64,000 nt of DNA, taken from Verrucomicrobiaceae bacterium (GTDB lineage: Bacteria > Verrucomicrobiota > Verrucomicrobiia > Verrucomicrobiales > Verrucomicrobiaceae). Shown piece after piece: positions 14,592-24,287 of this stretch (positions within the stretch are counted from its first letter, which is position 1; every line of letters starts with the position of its first letter). A model generated the notes under the pieces. That model was given only the letters and a program-made list of their open reading frames with translations. It was not told the origin of the DNA and searched no databases. The stretch lies in NCBI GenBank assembly GCA_027489965.1, contig JAIXZA010000009.1, positions 1 through 64,000 on the forward strand. The letters run 5' to 3'. Made by a program: the position numbers and the translations under genes.

Positions 14592-17507
14592 ATGCCTCAG
14601 GACTTCATCCGCGTGCGTGGTGCGCGGCAGCACAATCTCAAAAATGTGGACGTGGATATTCCACGGCACCGCTTGGTGGTGCTCACGGGTGTGAGCGGCA
14701 GTGGCAAGTCGTCGCTGGCTTTTGACACGCTCTATGCGGAGGGTCAGCGGCGCTATGTACAAAGTCTTTCCGCTTACGCTCGGCAGTTCCTGGATCAGCT
14801 GGAAAAGCCAGACGTGGATTTTATCGAAGGACTTTCCCCAGCGGTCGCCATCGAGCAAGTTCACAGCACGCCAAACCCACGCAGCACCATTGCGACGGTG
14901 ACGGAAATTTACGATTACCTGCGAGTGCTCTATGCCGTGGCGGGACAGCCACATGATCCTGCAACAGGTGAGGCTCTGATAAAAAACACGCCTGCCGAAA
15001 TTGGTGCGCGAGTCCTAGAGCTGAAGGAAGGCACGCGCTGTGTGGTGCTAGCTCCATTGGAAGCCCAGGATGGACCCACCCTAAAAGGCAGCTTTGAGAA
15101 ACTACGCCGCCAAGGCTACGTGCGTGTGCGTGTGGATGGACTGATCTGCGAACTGGATGATGGCCTGCAACCCGAACGCGGCATGGAGCATCAGATCGAA
15201 GTCGTGGTGGATCGACTGGTCATCCGAGACGGCATCCGACAGCGACTGATGGAAAGCATCGAGGCTGCGCTGAAATGGAATGAGCGTGAGGTGCAGTTCC
15301 TCGTCGGCAGCGACGCAGAGGAGGAAGTACTGACCTTTACCACCGCCTACGCGAATCCGCGCACAGGCTACTTGATGGAAAAGCTAACCCCGCAGCATTT
15401 TTCGTTCAACACGCATGTGGGTGCCTGCCCCACCTGTGAAGGTGTCGGTTCACTGATGGCTCCTGATCCGGGACTGATCGTGCCGGATCCAAGCCTTTCT
15501 CTCAAAGACGGTGCCGTGAAGTCTTGGTGGTCCAAAAACCCGAAGCTGAAACAAATCCAGCAACTCGGAATCGAAGCACTGGCCAAGCATTTTGGCGCAG
15601 CCTTAGATGCTCCGTTCAAAACGCTCCCATCGTCCTTTCAAGACGCGCTTTTTTATGGCACCGGCCAAGAGAGTGTTACCACGGGCTGGCCCACCAGCGC
15701 CACCAAACGTAGCCTGGCAAAGCCCTTTGAAGGTTTATTGAATGAGGCCCAACGCCTGCATCTCAATGCGGAAAGCGACTCCCTGCGCACTCAGTTAACA
15801 CGATTCATGAATCCACAGACTTGCCCAGCCTGTCACGGATGCAGGCTGCGTAAGGAATCACTGGCCGTGAAGCTAAGTTCGTTATTCTTGGTTCCTGATT
15901 CATCGTTACCCAAACCCAAGAACCAAGAACCAACAACAAAGAACCTCTCCATCCACGATTTCTGCGCACTCCCCATCCGCGATGCGCTATCATGGATGAA
16001 AGCCCTGGAAGTCACCGAGCATCAGCGCGCGTATGTGCATGAGCTGCAAAAGGAGATCCTCAAGCGACTCGAATTCCTGGAGCAGGTAGGCCTCGGCTAT
16101 CTGGGCCTGAATCGCGAAAGCGGCACTCTCTCGGGAGGAGAAATGCAGCGCATCCGTTTAGCGACCCAGATTGGTGCGGGTTTAGCGGGTGTGCTTTATG
16201 TGCTGGATGAGCCCAGTATCGGCCTGCACCCCTCAGACACCGAGAGACTCATTCAGACGCTTTTGCGACTGCGTGACCTTGGCAACACGGTTCTCGTCGT
16301 CGAGCATGATGAAGCCATGATGCGTGCTGCCGATCATGTGATCGAGCTAGGACCAGCCGCAGGAGTGCATGGTGGCAAGATCACTGCCCAAGGCACACCC
16401 GCTGAAGTCATGGCACTCAAGGAAAGCCTAACAGGGGCGTATCTGAGCGAGACGCTGCGGATCAAAGCACCATCAGGTAGAGTGGCCCCATCCACTGATC
16501 TCCTTTCTCGCAGCAGCGAGCCCAAGTCCCTCATCATTCACCAAGCCAGAGAGCACAATCTACGCTCTGTGACGGCTGCCTTCCCAGTAGGCTGCTTCAC
16601 CTGTGTCACTGGAGCTTCAGGCAGCGGCAAATCCACCCTAGTGAATAAGGTTCTCATGCGGGCGCTCCAGCGGCATTTTTATCGCGCCAAAGACGAGCCA
16701 GGAAAACATGAATCCATCACTGGCCTGGATGCCTTTGATAAGGTGGTCGTCATTGATCAATCCCCTATTGGTCGCAGTCCACGCAGCAATCCGGCCACCT
16801 ACACAGGTGCCTTCACAGCCATCCGTGAGCTCTTTGCGCAGCTGCCGCTCGCGCGTGTTCGTGGTTATGACTCCGGTCGCTTCAGCTTCAATACGCCAGG
16901 AGGGCGCTGTGAGAAATGCCAGGGCGACGGTCAGATCAAAATTGACATGCATTTTCTTGCGGATGTCTATGTCACTTGTGATCACTGCCAGGGAAAACGC
17001 TACAATGCAGAGACCTTGGAGATCACTTTTAAAGGCACCAACATCGCCGAGGTTCTAGCCATGACCGTGACGGAAGCCGCACGTTTTTTTGGCAAGGCTA
17101 GCCACATCTCCGCCAAACTACTAACGCTGGAGGAATGTGGCTTGGGCTACATCTGCCTGGGACAAGCCGGCAACACCCTTTCAGGGGGTGAAGCCCAACG
17201 CATCAAGTTGTCTGCCGAACTGGCCCGCAAAGCCACCGGTCGCACACTCTATGTGTTGGATGAACCAACGACTGGTCTTCACTTTGCCGATATTCAGACT
17301 CTGCTCGGCGTGCTCTTTCGACTGCGTGATGCAGGCAATACACTCATCGTGATTGAGCATCATCTTGATGTCATCCGCTGTGCAGACTGGATCATCGACC
17401 TCGGCCCAGGCGGCGGCAATGAGGGTGGCTACATTGTCGCCACGGGCACGCCCGAAGACCTCATGAAGGTGCCTGAAAGCGTCACTGGACAGTTTCTCAA
17501 AATGTAG
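14592..17507 (+). CDS. uvrA: Excinuclease ABC subunit A (nucleotide excision repair)
   Basis: 971 residues. The damage-recognition ATPase of UvrABC. Two ABC modules: Walker [10 protein letters not shown] and GASGSGKST, signature motifs [13 protein letters not shown] and [13 protein letters not shown], and zinc fingers with CPTC, CPAC and CEKC...CDHC pairs. It is about 30 residues longer than E. coli UvrA. Most of the extra length is a segment of about 23 residues after [11 protein letters not shown] (roughly residues 429-451), encoded by a palindromic repeat at 15885-15929 that has entered the gene in frame. It starts 128 bases from the divergent propeller gene and is followed after 6 bases by an esterase gene. 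Confidence 0.96.
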   Translation: MPQDFIRVRGARQHNLKNVDVDIPRHRLVVLTGVSGSGKSSLAFDTLYAEGQRRYVQSLSAYARQFLDQLEKPDVDFIEGLSPAVAIEQVHSTPNPRSTIATVTEIYDYLRVLYAVAGQPHDPATGEALIKNTPAEIGARVLELKEGTRCVVLAPLEAQDGPTLKGSFEKLRRQGYVRVRVDGLICELDDGLQPERGMEHQIEVVVDRLVIRDGIRQRLMESIEAALKWNEREVQFLVGSDAEEEVLTFTTAYANPRTGYLMEKLTPQHFSFNTHVGACPTCEGVGSLMAPDPGLIVPDPSLSLKDGAVKSWWSKNPKLKQIQQLGIEALAKHFGAALDAPFKTLPSSFQDALFYGTGQESVTTGWPTSATKRSLAKPFEGLLNEAQRLHLNAESDSLRTQLTRFMNPQTCPACHGCRLRKESLAVKLSSLFLVPDSSLPKPKNQEPTTKNLSIHDFCALPIRDALSWMKALEVTEHQRAYVHELQKEILKRLEFLEQVGLGYLGLNRESGTLSGGEMQRIRLATQIGAGLAGVLYVLDEPSIGLHPSDTERLIQTLLRLRDLGNTVLVVEHDEAMMRAADHVIELGPAAGVHGGKITAQGTPAEVMALKESLTGAYLSETLRIKAPSGRVAPSTDLLSRSSEPKSLIIHQAREHNLRSVTAAFPVGCFTCVTGASGSGKSTLVNKVLMRALQRHFYRAKDEPGKHESITGLDAFDKVVVIDQSPIGRSPRSNPATYTGAFTAIRELFAQLPLARVRGYDSGRFSFNTPGGRCEKCQGDGQIKIDMHFLADVYVTCDHCQGKRYNAETLEITFKGTNIAEVLAMTVTEAARFFGKASHISAKLLTLEECGLGYICLGQAGNTLSGGEAQRIKLSAELARKATGRTLYVLDEPTTGLHFADIQTLLGVLFRLRDAGNTLIVIEHHLDVIRCADWIIDLGPGGGNEGGYIVATGTPEDLMKVPESVTGQFLKM
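15885..15929. repeat. Palindromic repeat element inserted in frame in uvrA
   Basis: ttcttggttc (15885-15894) and gaaccaagaa (15920-15929) form a perfect 10-bp inverted repeat. The right arm overlaps a tandem of caagaac units. The base composition and the encoded Ser/Pro/Lys/Asn-rich peptide differ from normal UvrA. The segment looks like a small dispersed repeat, but copies elsewhere in the genome cannot be checked here. Confidence 0.65.
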
Positions 17508-17513
17508 TTTCAC

Positions 17514-18389
17514 ATGGTTCGTCACTTCATCTTTTGCATGACCGTTTTGGCAGGAACTCAGCTCTTGGCCCAGCACATCGAATGGCAGAAGATCACGCCG
17601 GATCTGATTGTTCCGGCCATCACCGAAGGACCGCCCGCAGCCGGTCAGCGTGTCAGGCAAACCACGGCAGGCTGGGAAACCACTCAGGTGCATCATTTAC
17701 TTTATCTACCGCCAGACTGGCAGCCTAACGCCAAACTGCCTGTGCTGATTGAATACGCAGGCAATGGCCCCTTCAAAAATGCGCTGGGAGATAGCAGTGA
17801 TGGCACGGTGGAGAGTTGTCTCCTTGGATATGGTATCAGCGCTGGGAGTGGTTTCATCTGGGCCTGCCTGCCCTTCATCGAAAACGCCAATGGCACTCAG
17901 CGCAATGCCCTGAAGTGGTGGGGAGATCTTCAAGAATCCAAAAACTACACTCTGAAAACGGTGGCCGATCTTTGCCATCGTTTCGGCGGTGATCCTGATC
18001 GTGTCATTCTCTGCGGCTTCTCTCGCGGCAGCATCGCCTGCAATTTCATTGGGTTGCATGATGATGAAATCGCCAAGCTCTGGTGCGGCTTTATTTGTCA
18101 TAGCCATTACGACGGAGTCCGTGCCTGGCCTTATGACGGTGCTGATCAGGTTTCTGCCACCAACAGACTTCGCCGACTAGGCAACCGCCCGCAATGGATC
18201 AGCCATGAAAACACGACCTCTGCGACTGAGGCCTGGCTTAAAAGCACCATGATTCAGGGGAACTGGACCTTTACCTCCATGCCATTCCCCAACCACACCG
18301 CTGCTTGGGTGCTGCGAGATCTACCAGAAAGACAAAAGCTACGTGAATGGGTCAAGCAGTCGCTTGCATCCGCAAGACTTCGTCACTAG
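17514..18389 (+). CDS. Secreted alpha/beta-hydrolase (esterase/depolymerase-like)
   Basis: 291 residues with a signal peptide (MVRHFIFCMTVLAGTQLLAQ). After YLPPDWQPNAKLPVLIEYAG comes the strand of an alpha/beta hydrolase. RVILCGFSRGS holds the nucleophile serine in a GxSxG elbow, and FPNHTAAW near the end carries a candidate catalytic His. This resembles the PHB-depolymerase/feruloyl-esterase-like group; the substrate is unknown. It starts 6 bases after uvrA, a position rather than a functional link. It converges on the YkgJ gene with one base between the two coding regions. Confidence 0.82.
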   Translation: MVRHFIFCMTVLAGTQLLAQHIEWQKITPDLIVPAITEGPPAAGQRVRQTTAGWETTQVHHLLYLPPDWQPNAKLPVLIEYAGNGPFKNALGDSSDGTVESCLLGYGISAGSGFIWACLPFIENANGTQRNALKWWGDLQESKNYTLKTVADLCHRFGGDPDRVILCGFSRGSIACNFIGLHDDEIAKLWCGFICHSHYDGVRAWPYDGADQVSATNRLRRLGNRPQWISHENTTSATEAWLKSTMIQGNWTFTSMPFPNHTAAWVLRDLPERQKLREWVKQSLASARLRH

Positions 18390-18390
18390 C

Positions 18391-18897
18391 TCATTTTTCA
18401 TCCAGAACAGCCGCCACGGCTCCCTCAAGAGGCCGAGAGCCATCACCGCCGAGAGCCTCATCAAGAGCTTCTAACCGCTGAATCAAATCTGCCAAATGCT
18501 TGCGCGGATACATACCGCCAGCAGCCTCGCAAAAATGCGTCCGACATCCAAAAGGACGATGCGCATACACCGTGCAGCGCCCGTCTCTACCCAACAATGG
18601 ACAAGCACCTTCGGGATGAGGCTTCAAGACTTTCCGACCACTGCCACGCACCCCGATGGCTAGATAAAGCGCTTCTCCACGAGTCAGCAGTGGCGTTTTG
18701 CCCGTGAGACGAAAATGACAGCAGCGCGTGCGCATCTGGCAGTCGCGCGGCAGCGGGCGAGCCTCAATCTCGGCGTAAATTGACTGGATTTCCTGTTTGA
18801 ATTCAGGGTTTGGTTTTTTCCGATCTCGCGCAGATTTCACAAAAGAGATTAAATCAGGCTGCCCATGAAATCTGGATTTTTTCACCATGCTGCTCAT
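18391..18897 (-). CDS. YkgJ-family cysteine cluster protein
   Basis: 168 residues. Contains the zinc/iron-chelating cysteine cluster of the family: MRTRCCHF, GACPLLGRDGRCTVYAHRPFGCRTHFC. Members bind a metal or Fe-S centre; the biological role is mostly unknown. Its 5' end overlaps the 3' end of the phosphoesterase gene by 44 bases in another frame, which implies co-transcription and probably coupled translation. Confidence 0.88.
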   Translation of the reverse strand: MSSMVKKSRFHGQPDLISFVKSARDRKKPNPEFKQEIQSIYAEIEARPLPRDCQMRTRCCHFRLTGKTPLLTRGEALYLAIGVRGSGRKVLKPHPEGACPLLGRDGRCTVYAHRPFGCRTHFCEAAGGMYPRKHLADLIQRLEALDEALGGDGSRPLEGAVAAVLDEK

Positions 18898-19762
18898 GCG
18901 CAGGATTCAGCGCCCGCATTTCCAACTCCAGACTGTCGGATGTAGCTCGAGCTATCACCCAGCCGTTTGGACGTGACTGATTAAACACATAGGCCACGGG
19001 CGGCAAATTAATCAAATGTAGGCCTGTGGCCTCATGCAGTTTATGTTCCCAGGTGTGAGTATGACCATAGATCAGCGCTTTCACTTTCTTATGCCTCGCC
19101 AGCACCTTGAAAAGCGCCTCACTGTCCAACAAACCCGTGGCTTTTTTACCCTCAGGAATCGGACCTTGAGGATTATGATGCATCATGACGACTGTCGGCT
19201 TGTCCGCGGCCGCAGCTAGACTACGATCCAGCCATCCAAGCTGCGCCTCACCGAGTTCCCCCGGAGTGTGATTGATCTCAAAAAGCGAGTCTAAGAGAAT
19301 CCAATTCATGGTCGCGCTGCTGAGGATCTCCACATGTTTTCCTTCTACAGGATGAGGATCCTGAGGACTGGTCATGGCGCCAATAAAATGCTTCCGATCA
19401 TCATGATTGCCGAGCGTGCAGTGAACTTGAATTGCGTTCTCACGCAGAGGCGCAATCAAATTCAAAAAAGTCGCATAATCTGCCTGCTGACCATCCAAAT
19501 AAGCCACATCACCATTGAGGAGTACCCCGAAAGGTTTTTGCCCCAGTTTGAGCACCTGATTCACACAACGCGCCAAATTTTCTCCCATTACAGCACCCCG
19601 CGCCTCAAGTTTCTCATCTGCAGCAATGTGCGTATCCGAAAAAAGCACCCAAGTCTCTGCATTCCCAGCCTCTGCGGCCTCTGACATAGAAGACACAAAG
19701 GCAGCTGCAAGGCTACCTTTGATCCAACGGCGACGTGAGATAGGAGGAAGTGTGATCGGCAT
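18854..19762 (-). CDS. Tat-exported calcineurin-like phosphoesterase
   Basis: 302 residues from ATG 19762; a TTG at 19774 is a less likely start. The N-terminus SRRRWIKGSLAAAF is a twin-arginine signal. It has all the metallophosphoesterase motifs: FSDTHIA, LLNGDVAYLDG, LGNHDD, MMHHNP and YGHTHTWE, which bind a dinuclear metal centre. It hydrolyses a phosphate mono- or diester outside the cytoplasm; the substrate is not known. It overlaps the downstream YkgJ gene by 44 bases and follows trpD. Confidence 0.9.
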   Translation of the reverse strand: MPITLPPISRRRWIKGSLAAAFVSSMSEAAEAGNAETWVLFSDTHIAADEKLEARGAVMGENLARCVNQVLKLGQKPFGVLLNGDVAYLDGQQADYATFLNLIAPLRENAIQVHCTLGNHDDRKHFIGAMTSPQDPHPVEGKHVEILSSATMNWILLDSLFEINHTPGELGEAQLGWLDRSLAAAADKPTVVMMHHNPQGPIPEGKKATGLLDSEALFKVLARHKKVKALIYGHTHTWEHKLHEATGLHLINLPPVAYVFNQSRPNGWVIARATSDSLELEMRALNPAHEQHGEKIQISWAA

Positions 19763-19800
19763 AGTCTTGAGCAATAAACGTCATGAAGACACCAGAACAA

Positions 19801-20838
19801 TCAGCACCAGTCACGCAAAGCACGCATTTTGACATGCGCAGCACCGCGATCTAACAGCGACTCTGCTAAAACTTTACCCGCATGCATGTCAGAAGCTTTA
19901 CCTGTGATGACGAAGCCAGCAGCCGCATTCAGTACCGCGATGTCACGCTTAGCGCCTTTGATTGTGCCACTGAGGATGCCCTCGATAATGGCTGCGTTTG
20001 CCGTTGCATCACCACCCACGAGCTCGTCTAAATCTGACTTTGCAAATCCAAGACTGGCTGGATCAAGTTTTTCTTCGATGAGCTGATCGCCAGCGAGCTT
20101 GCAGATATGATTAGAGCCCAGAGTGGAAAGTTCATCCATACCGCCACCACTTTTGACCTTACCATGAACGATCCAGGCCCCCTTACGACCCAATGTCACT
20201 AAAATTTCTCCAAAGGTGCGCGTTAACGCCGGATCAAAGACACCAATAAGTTGATAGTCTGGACGCGCTGGATTCAGCAGAGGGCCGAGCAAATTAAAAA
20301 TGGAACGACTACCCTCAGCTGCTAGGATTTTACGTGCACCAACCACGGCTTTGAAAGCAGGATGATAAAGCGGCGCAAAAAAGAACCCCAGTCCCAAAGT
20401 CTCGATCCCCCGGGCCACTCGGTCGACTGGCAGATCTATGCGAATGCCCAGTGCCTCTAAAACATCGGCTCCACCCGCCTTGCTGGTGACACCACGACTG
20501 CCGTGCTTTGTCACACAGACACCGCCTGCTGCCAAAATGAACATCGCTGTCGTCGATACATTAAAAAGATGGAGCTTATCCCCACCCGTTCCGACCACAT
20601 CCAGCATCGGTCCCGGAAGCTTGCTACGATCCAGCCCAGGATCGACTGCGAGTTTCAAAAATTCCTGCACAAAAGCGGCAATCTCTTCATGAGTCTCACC
20701 CTTTTTTGCCAGGGCACGAAGGAAGTCTGCTTTTAACTCAGCCGATTCGTGTTCATCCACTAAAAAGGCAGCCGCTTCCCGCACTTCGGCGGGGCTCAGG
20801 CTTTTTCCGGCTGATAAAGTAGAAAGGAGTGTCTGCAT
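19801..20838 (-). CDS. trpD: Anthranilate phosphoribosyltransferase
   Basis: 345 residues. Couples anthranilate with PRPP in tryptophan synthesis. Has the glycine-rich PRPP loop GTGGDKLHLFNVST, the acidic VHGKVKSGGGMDEL region binding Mg-PRPP, IFNLLGPLLNPA, and full family length. Odd: the usual KHGNRSVSS loop reads KHGSRGVTS, which replaces the asparagine that contacts anthranilate. This fits either a divergent TrpD or a relative with another acceptor. No other trp genes are in the window. It is divergent from the Hsp70 gene. Confidence 0.85.
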   Translation of the reverse strand: MQTLLSTLSAGKSLSPAEVREAAAFLVDEHESAELKADFLRALAKKGETHEEIAAFVQEFLKLAVDPGLDRSKLPGPMLDVVGTGGDKLHLFNVSTTAMFILAAGGVCVTKHGSRGVTSKAGGADVLEALGIRIDLPVDRVARGIETLGLGFFFAPLYHPAFKAVVGARKILAAEGSRSIFNLLGPLLNPARPDYQLIGVFDPALTRTFGEILVTLGRKGAWIVHGKVKSGGGMDELSTLGSNHICKLAGDQLIEEKLDPASLGFAKSDLDELVGGDATANAAIIEGILSGTIKGAKRDIAVLNAAAGFVITGKASDMHAGKVLAESLLDRGAAHVKMRALRDWC

Positions 20839-20950
20839 GGAAGCGAAAGTCTGCCAGACCTCAGTGCTTTTGGCAAACAGACTCCATGAAACTTCCTGTC
20901 ACGCGAGGGTTAGCTCTTTATCCTTGGCGTTTTATCCTTCATCTTCACTC

Positions 20951-22699
20951 ATGTCACTTATTCTCGGAATCGACCTCGGCACGACCAACTCTCTGGTAGG
21001 GGTGGTCGATAGCGGTTTCCCCATCTTATTAGCTAATGAAGAAGGTCAGCGTCTGACGCCCTCAGCCGTTAATTATGCAGCCGATGGCAGCTGCATCGTC
21101 GGTGCAGCAGCTTTGAGAAAACGGGCACTCGATCCAAAACGCACAGTCACCAGTGTGAAGCGTCTGATTGGACGCCGATCCGGCGAAGGCGACTGGCAGC
21201 CACCTTATCAGCTCAGTGAGATTGGGACCACACCCGTGCAAGTATCCGCTGAAATTTTAAAACTGCTAAAAGCAATCGCTGAGCGTGCACTGGAACAACC
21301 CGTGAACCGAGCCGTCATCACCGTGCCGGCCTACTTCAATGATGCTCAGCGCAACGCTACCAAGCAAGCAGGCGAGCTGGCGGGACTGACTGTGGAACGC
21401 ATCGTCAGCGAGCCCACCGCAGCGGCCTTGGCCTATGGTTTGGACAAGCTCAGTGAGCGACAAAAAATCGCTGTGTATGACCTCGGTGGCGGCACTTTTG
21501 ACATCAGCGTGCTAGAGATGCGTGAAGGCATCTTCCAAGTCCTCAGCACCGCAGGTGACACCCAGCTCGGAGGAGACGACATTGATCGTGCGATTGCCGA
21601 AAGCATCTGCCCAACCGGAGCGGACCCTGCGCAGTTCGTCGAAGCTGCTGAAGCTGCTAAAAAACGGCTCTCCACAGAAGACAGCACTCGCATTGATCTC
21701 CCCTTTTATGATGGCAGCATAAGCCTAAGTCACGAAATCAATCGCAACGACTTTGAAAAGCTGGTGCGTCCTCTCATTGAGCGCACACGCACCCATTGCC
21801 TACGGGCTTTAAGTGATGCCGGCGTGAAGCCCGATGAGTTGGATGCCGTCATCCTTGTCGGCGGCAGCACGCGCATTCCCATGGTGCGCCGCTATGTCGC
21901 TGAGATCTTTGGGCGGGAGCCCGATATCTCCCAAAATCCGGATGAAGCCGTGGCCCTCGGCGCAGTGATTCAGGCAGGCATTTTAAGTGGCTCGCTCAAA
22001 AATGTGCTGCTGTTAGATGTGACCCCACTTTCTCTGGGCATTGAGACGTTTGGCGGACTCATGAACACCATTATTCCGCGTAACACCACCATTCCCTGCA
22101 AAGCCGGTGAGATGTTTACCAACGCTGTCACCAATCAGCAGGACATGCTTATCCGTGTGCTTCAAGGCGAGCGTGAACTGGCCAAAGACAACTGGGAACT
22201 CGGACGCATTGTCCTGCCCTTTCCAGCCGGTGCCAAGGGCAGTGCCCGGGTGGGCGTACAATTCACCATTGATGCCAATGGCATCCTGCAAGTACTGGCG
22301 CGCGACACCGCAACTCAAACGGACACGGTGTTAGAAATTCAAAACACCGCGGTCGATGTGGATGATGATCGCGTGGAGCAGATGATTGCCGAGAGTGTTG
22401 AATACGCTTTCGAAGACATGAACGAGCGCGTCTGGACTGAGGCCAAGCTCAAAGCTGAGGAATTGCTGCCAGCCGTCGATGCTGCGCTGATGCAATTTGG
22501 CGATGCGGTCAGTGATGACGAGCGCTCAGCCATCATGACCGCCGCAGTAAAGGTGCGCACAAGCCTGAATGCTCCAGAGCACGACGCCAAAGCACTCAAA
22601 ATGGCAAATCAAGAGCTTGATGATGCCACTCAGGAGTTGGCTGTCCGACTCGTTGAGCGCGCCATGGAAGAGTCACTGCTGAGGCGCGGACTCGTTTGA
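20951..22699 (+). CDS. Hsp70-family chaperone, compact (HscA/HscC-like length)
   Basis: 582 residues from ATG 20951; the frame is open back to 20837, but the conserved sequence begins MSLILGIDLGTTNSLVG. The ATPase domain has the phosphate loops (DLGTTNS, AVYDLGGGTFDIS, VGGSTRIPMV) and VPAYFNDAQR. The substrate domain has TPLSLGIET and NTTIPCKAG, followed by a short helical lid without the acidic DnaK tail. The nucleotide-domain segment after GGDDIDRAIAE is shortened relative to DnaK. No dnaJ, grpE or isc genes are close, so it is probably a specialised Hsp70. Confidence 0.9.
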   Translation: MSLILGIDLGTTNSLVGVVDSGFPILLANEEGQRLTPSAVNYAADGSCIVGAAALRKRALDPKRTVTSVKRLIGRRSGEGDWQPPYQLSEIGTTPVQVSAEILKLLKAIAERALEQPVNRAVITVPAYFNDAQRNATKQAGELAGLTVERIVSEPTAAALAYGLDKLSERQKIAVYDLGGGTFDISVLEMREGIFQVLSTAGDTQLGGDDIDRAIAESICPTGADPAQFVEAAEAAKKRLSTEDSTRIDLPFYDGSISLSHEINRNDFEKLVRPLIERTRTHCLRALSDAGVKPDELDAVILVGGSTRIPMVRRYVAEIFGREPDISQNPDEAVALGAVIQAGILSGSLKNVLLLDVTPLSLGIETFGGLMNTIIPRNTTIPCKAGEMFTNAVTNQQDMLIRVLQGERELAKDNWELGRIVLPFPAGAKGSARVGVQFTIDANGILQVLARDTATQTDTVLEIQNTAVDVDDDRVEQMIAESVEYAFEDMNERVWTEAKLKAEELLPAVDAALMQFGDAVSDDERSAIMTAAVKVRTSLNAPEHDAKALKMANQELDDATQELAVRLVERAMEESLLRRGLV

Positions 22700-22743
22700 T
22701 ACTAAGTCTTAACTCCAGTCTTCCTCACCTTTAATCAAACAAC

Positions 22744-23583
22744 ATGAAATCCATCTGGCGCATCCACGGCATTGATCACGACCTCAGCAAGCGCGGCATG
22801 GTCATGGGCATTGTTAATGTCACGCCAGACAGCTTTTCAGATGGCGGACGCTTTCTAGATACGGGACGCGCGGTGGAACATGCGCTGAAACTGATCAGTG
22901 AAGGTGCTGACATCCTGGACATCGGCGGTGAATCAACCCGACCCGGTGCTGAACCTGTGGAAGCTGCAGAGGAACTTCGTCGTGTGCTGCCAGTCATTCG
23001 CGCCGTGCGTTCAGAAACAAAAACGCTCATTTCCATTGATACGATGAAGGCCAGCGTCGCCCGTGCCGCCGTGGATGCAGGCGCAAATATCATTAATGAC
23101 GTCACTGGTCTGCGTGGAGATCCTGCCATGCTGCGCGTCGCCTCAGAATGTGATGCGGGGCTGATCATCATGCACATGATCGGCACTCCACAAACGATGC
23201 AAACGCTCACTCACTACGACAATGTGGTTCTTGAAGTGCAGCATTATTTTGAAGCTCGCCTGGAAAGCTTAAAACAGGCAGGTATTTCTCCAGAAAGAAT
23301 CGTCTTTGACCCCGGTTTCGGTTTTGGAAAGACGCTAGAACACAATATCTCGCTCATGCGCTCTTTGCCAGAACTTGCCGTAAGTGAAAGGCCATTACTC
23401 GTGGGCGTATCACGAAAAAGCATGATCGGCCGTTTGCTGGAATCAGAAGAACTCGAAGACCGCGATTGGCCAACCGTAGCACTCACGGCTCATGCCCGTG
23501 AATTGGGTGCAAGGATAGTGCGGGTTCACGATGTGAAACCCAATGTCCAGGCCATGCGCATGATCGAGGCGATCTTAGGCTAA
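22744..23583 (+). CDS. folP: Dihydropteroate synthase
   Basis: 279 residues. Joins p-aminobenzoate to the pterin pyrophosphate in folate synthesis and is the sulfonamide target. A TIM barrel with the family signatures MGIVNVTPDSFSDGG and IGGESTRPGA, SIDTMKASVA, INDVTGL, FDPGFGFGKT, GVSRKSMIG and the final RVHDV. Normal length. Its TAA shares two bases with the TAG of the convergent YggS gene. Confidence 0.97.
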   Translation: MKSIWRIHGIDHDLSKRGMVMGIVNVTPDSFSDGGRFLDTGRAVEHALKLISEGADILDIGGESTRPGAEPVEAAEELRRVLPVIRAVRSETKTLISIDTMKASVARAAVDAGANIINDVTGLRGDPAMLRVASECDAGLIIMHMIGTPQTMQTLTHYDNVVLEVQHYFEARLESLKQAGISPERIVFDPGFGFGKTLEHNISLMRSLPELAVSERPLLVGVSRKSMIGRLLESEELEDRDWPTVALTAHARELGARIVRVHDVKPNVQAMRMIEAILG

Positions 23584-24263
23584 CCGCGTCCCCCAAAAAT
23601 CGCACTACCGACACGGACGATCGTGGCACCTTCTTCAATGGCGACCTCAAAGTCGTGGCTCATGCCCATGGAAAGCTGCGGCAATGGTGCACCGCCGCGC
23701 TTTTCTAAATCATCTCTGAGTTCGCGCAGATTGACGAAATAAGGACGCACTTTTTCAAGCGCCAGATCAAAGGGCGGGATACACATCACACCTTGAATGT
23801 AGAGCCGATCGAGCTCGTAGAGTGCCTCCAAGTCTTCGCGAATCTGATCTGGACTGAATCCATGCTTCGACGACTCAGCCGCCACATTGATCTCGATCAG
23901 CACTTTTGGATGCAGCCCGAGCTCTCCTGCGATGCGATTGATGTCTTTAGCGATAGCGAGGCTATCGACAGCGTGGATCATCTCCACCAGCGGCAGCACT
24001 TTGCGCACCTTATTGGATTGCAGCGGACCGATCAGATGCCAGCGCAGCTTGCTGGGTAATTGAGGGTGTTTAAGAAGAATTTCCTGCACTCTATTTTCCC
24101 CAAAAGCTAGTTGTCCAGCCTCAACCGCTTCTTGCAAAATTTCCACAGGCTTTGTCTTAGAGACAGCCAATAGCTCCACGTCAGCCGCAGCACGACCTGA
24201 TCGTTTGGCCGCAGCTGAAATACGCTCACGTATGGCTTCTAAATTTATCTGAATCTCACTCAT
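23580..24263 (-). CDS. YggS/PLPBP-family pyridoxal-phosphate homeostasis protein
   Basis: 227 residues from the ATG at 24263; another in-frame ATG at 24284 would add seven. A single-domain TIM barrel like the N-terminal domain of alanine racemase. PLP is bound by the lysine in LLAVSKTKP, with FGENRVQE, WHLIGPLQSNK and SMGMSHDFEVAIEEGATIVRVGSAIFG typical of the family. These proteins have no enzyme activity known and regulate vitamin B6 and amino-acid balance. It overlaps the folP stop by four bases and lies downstream of the solute-binding gene. Confidence 0.94.
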   Translation of the reverse strand: MSEIQINLEAIRERISAAAKRSGRAAADVELLAVSKTKPVEILQEAVEAGQLAFGENRVQEILLKHPQLPSKLRWHLIGPLQSNKVRKVLPLVEMIHAVDSLAIAKDINRIAGELGLHPKVLIEINVAAESSKHGFSPDQIREDLEALYELDRLYIQGVMCIPPFDLALEKVRPYFVNLRELRDDLEKRGGAPLPQLSMGMSHDFEVAIEEGATIVRVGSAIFGGRG

Positions 24264-24287
24264 GCTAGCAGATACGCCTTTCACCTC

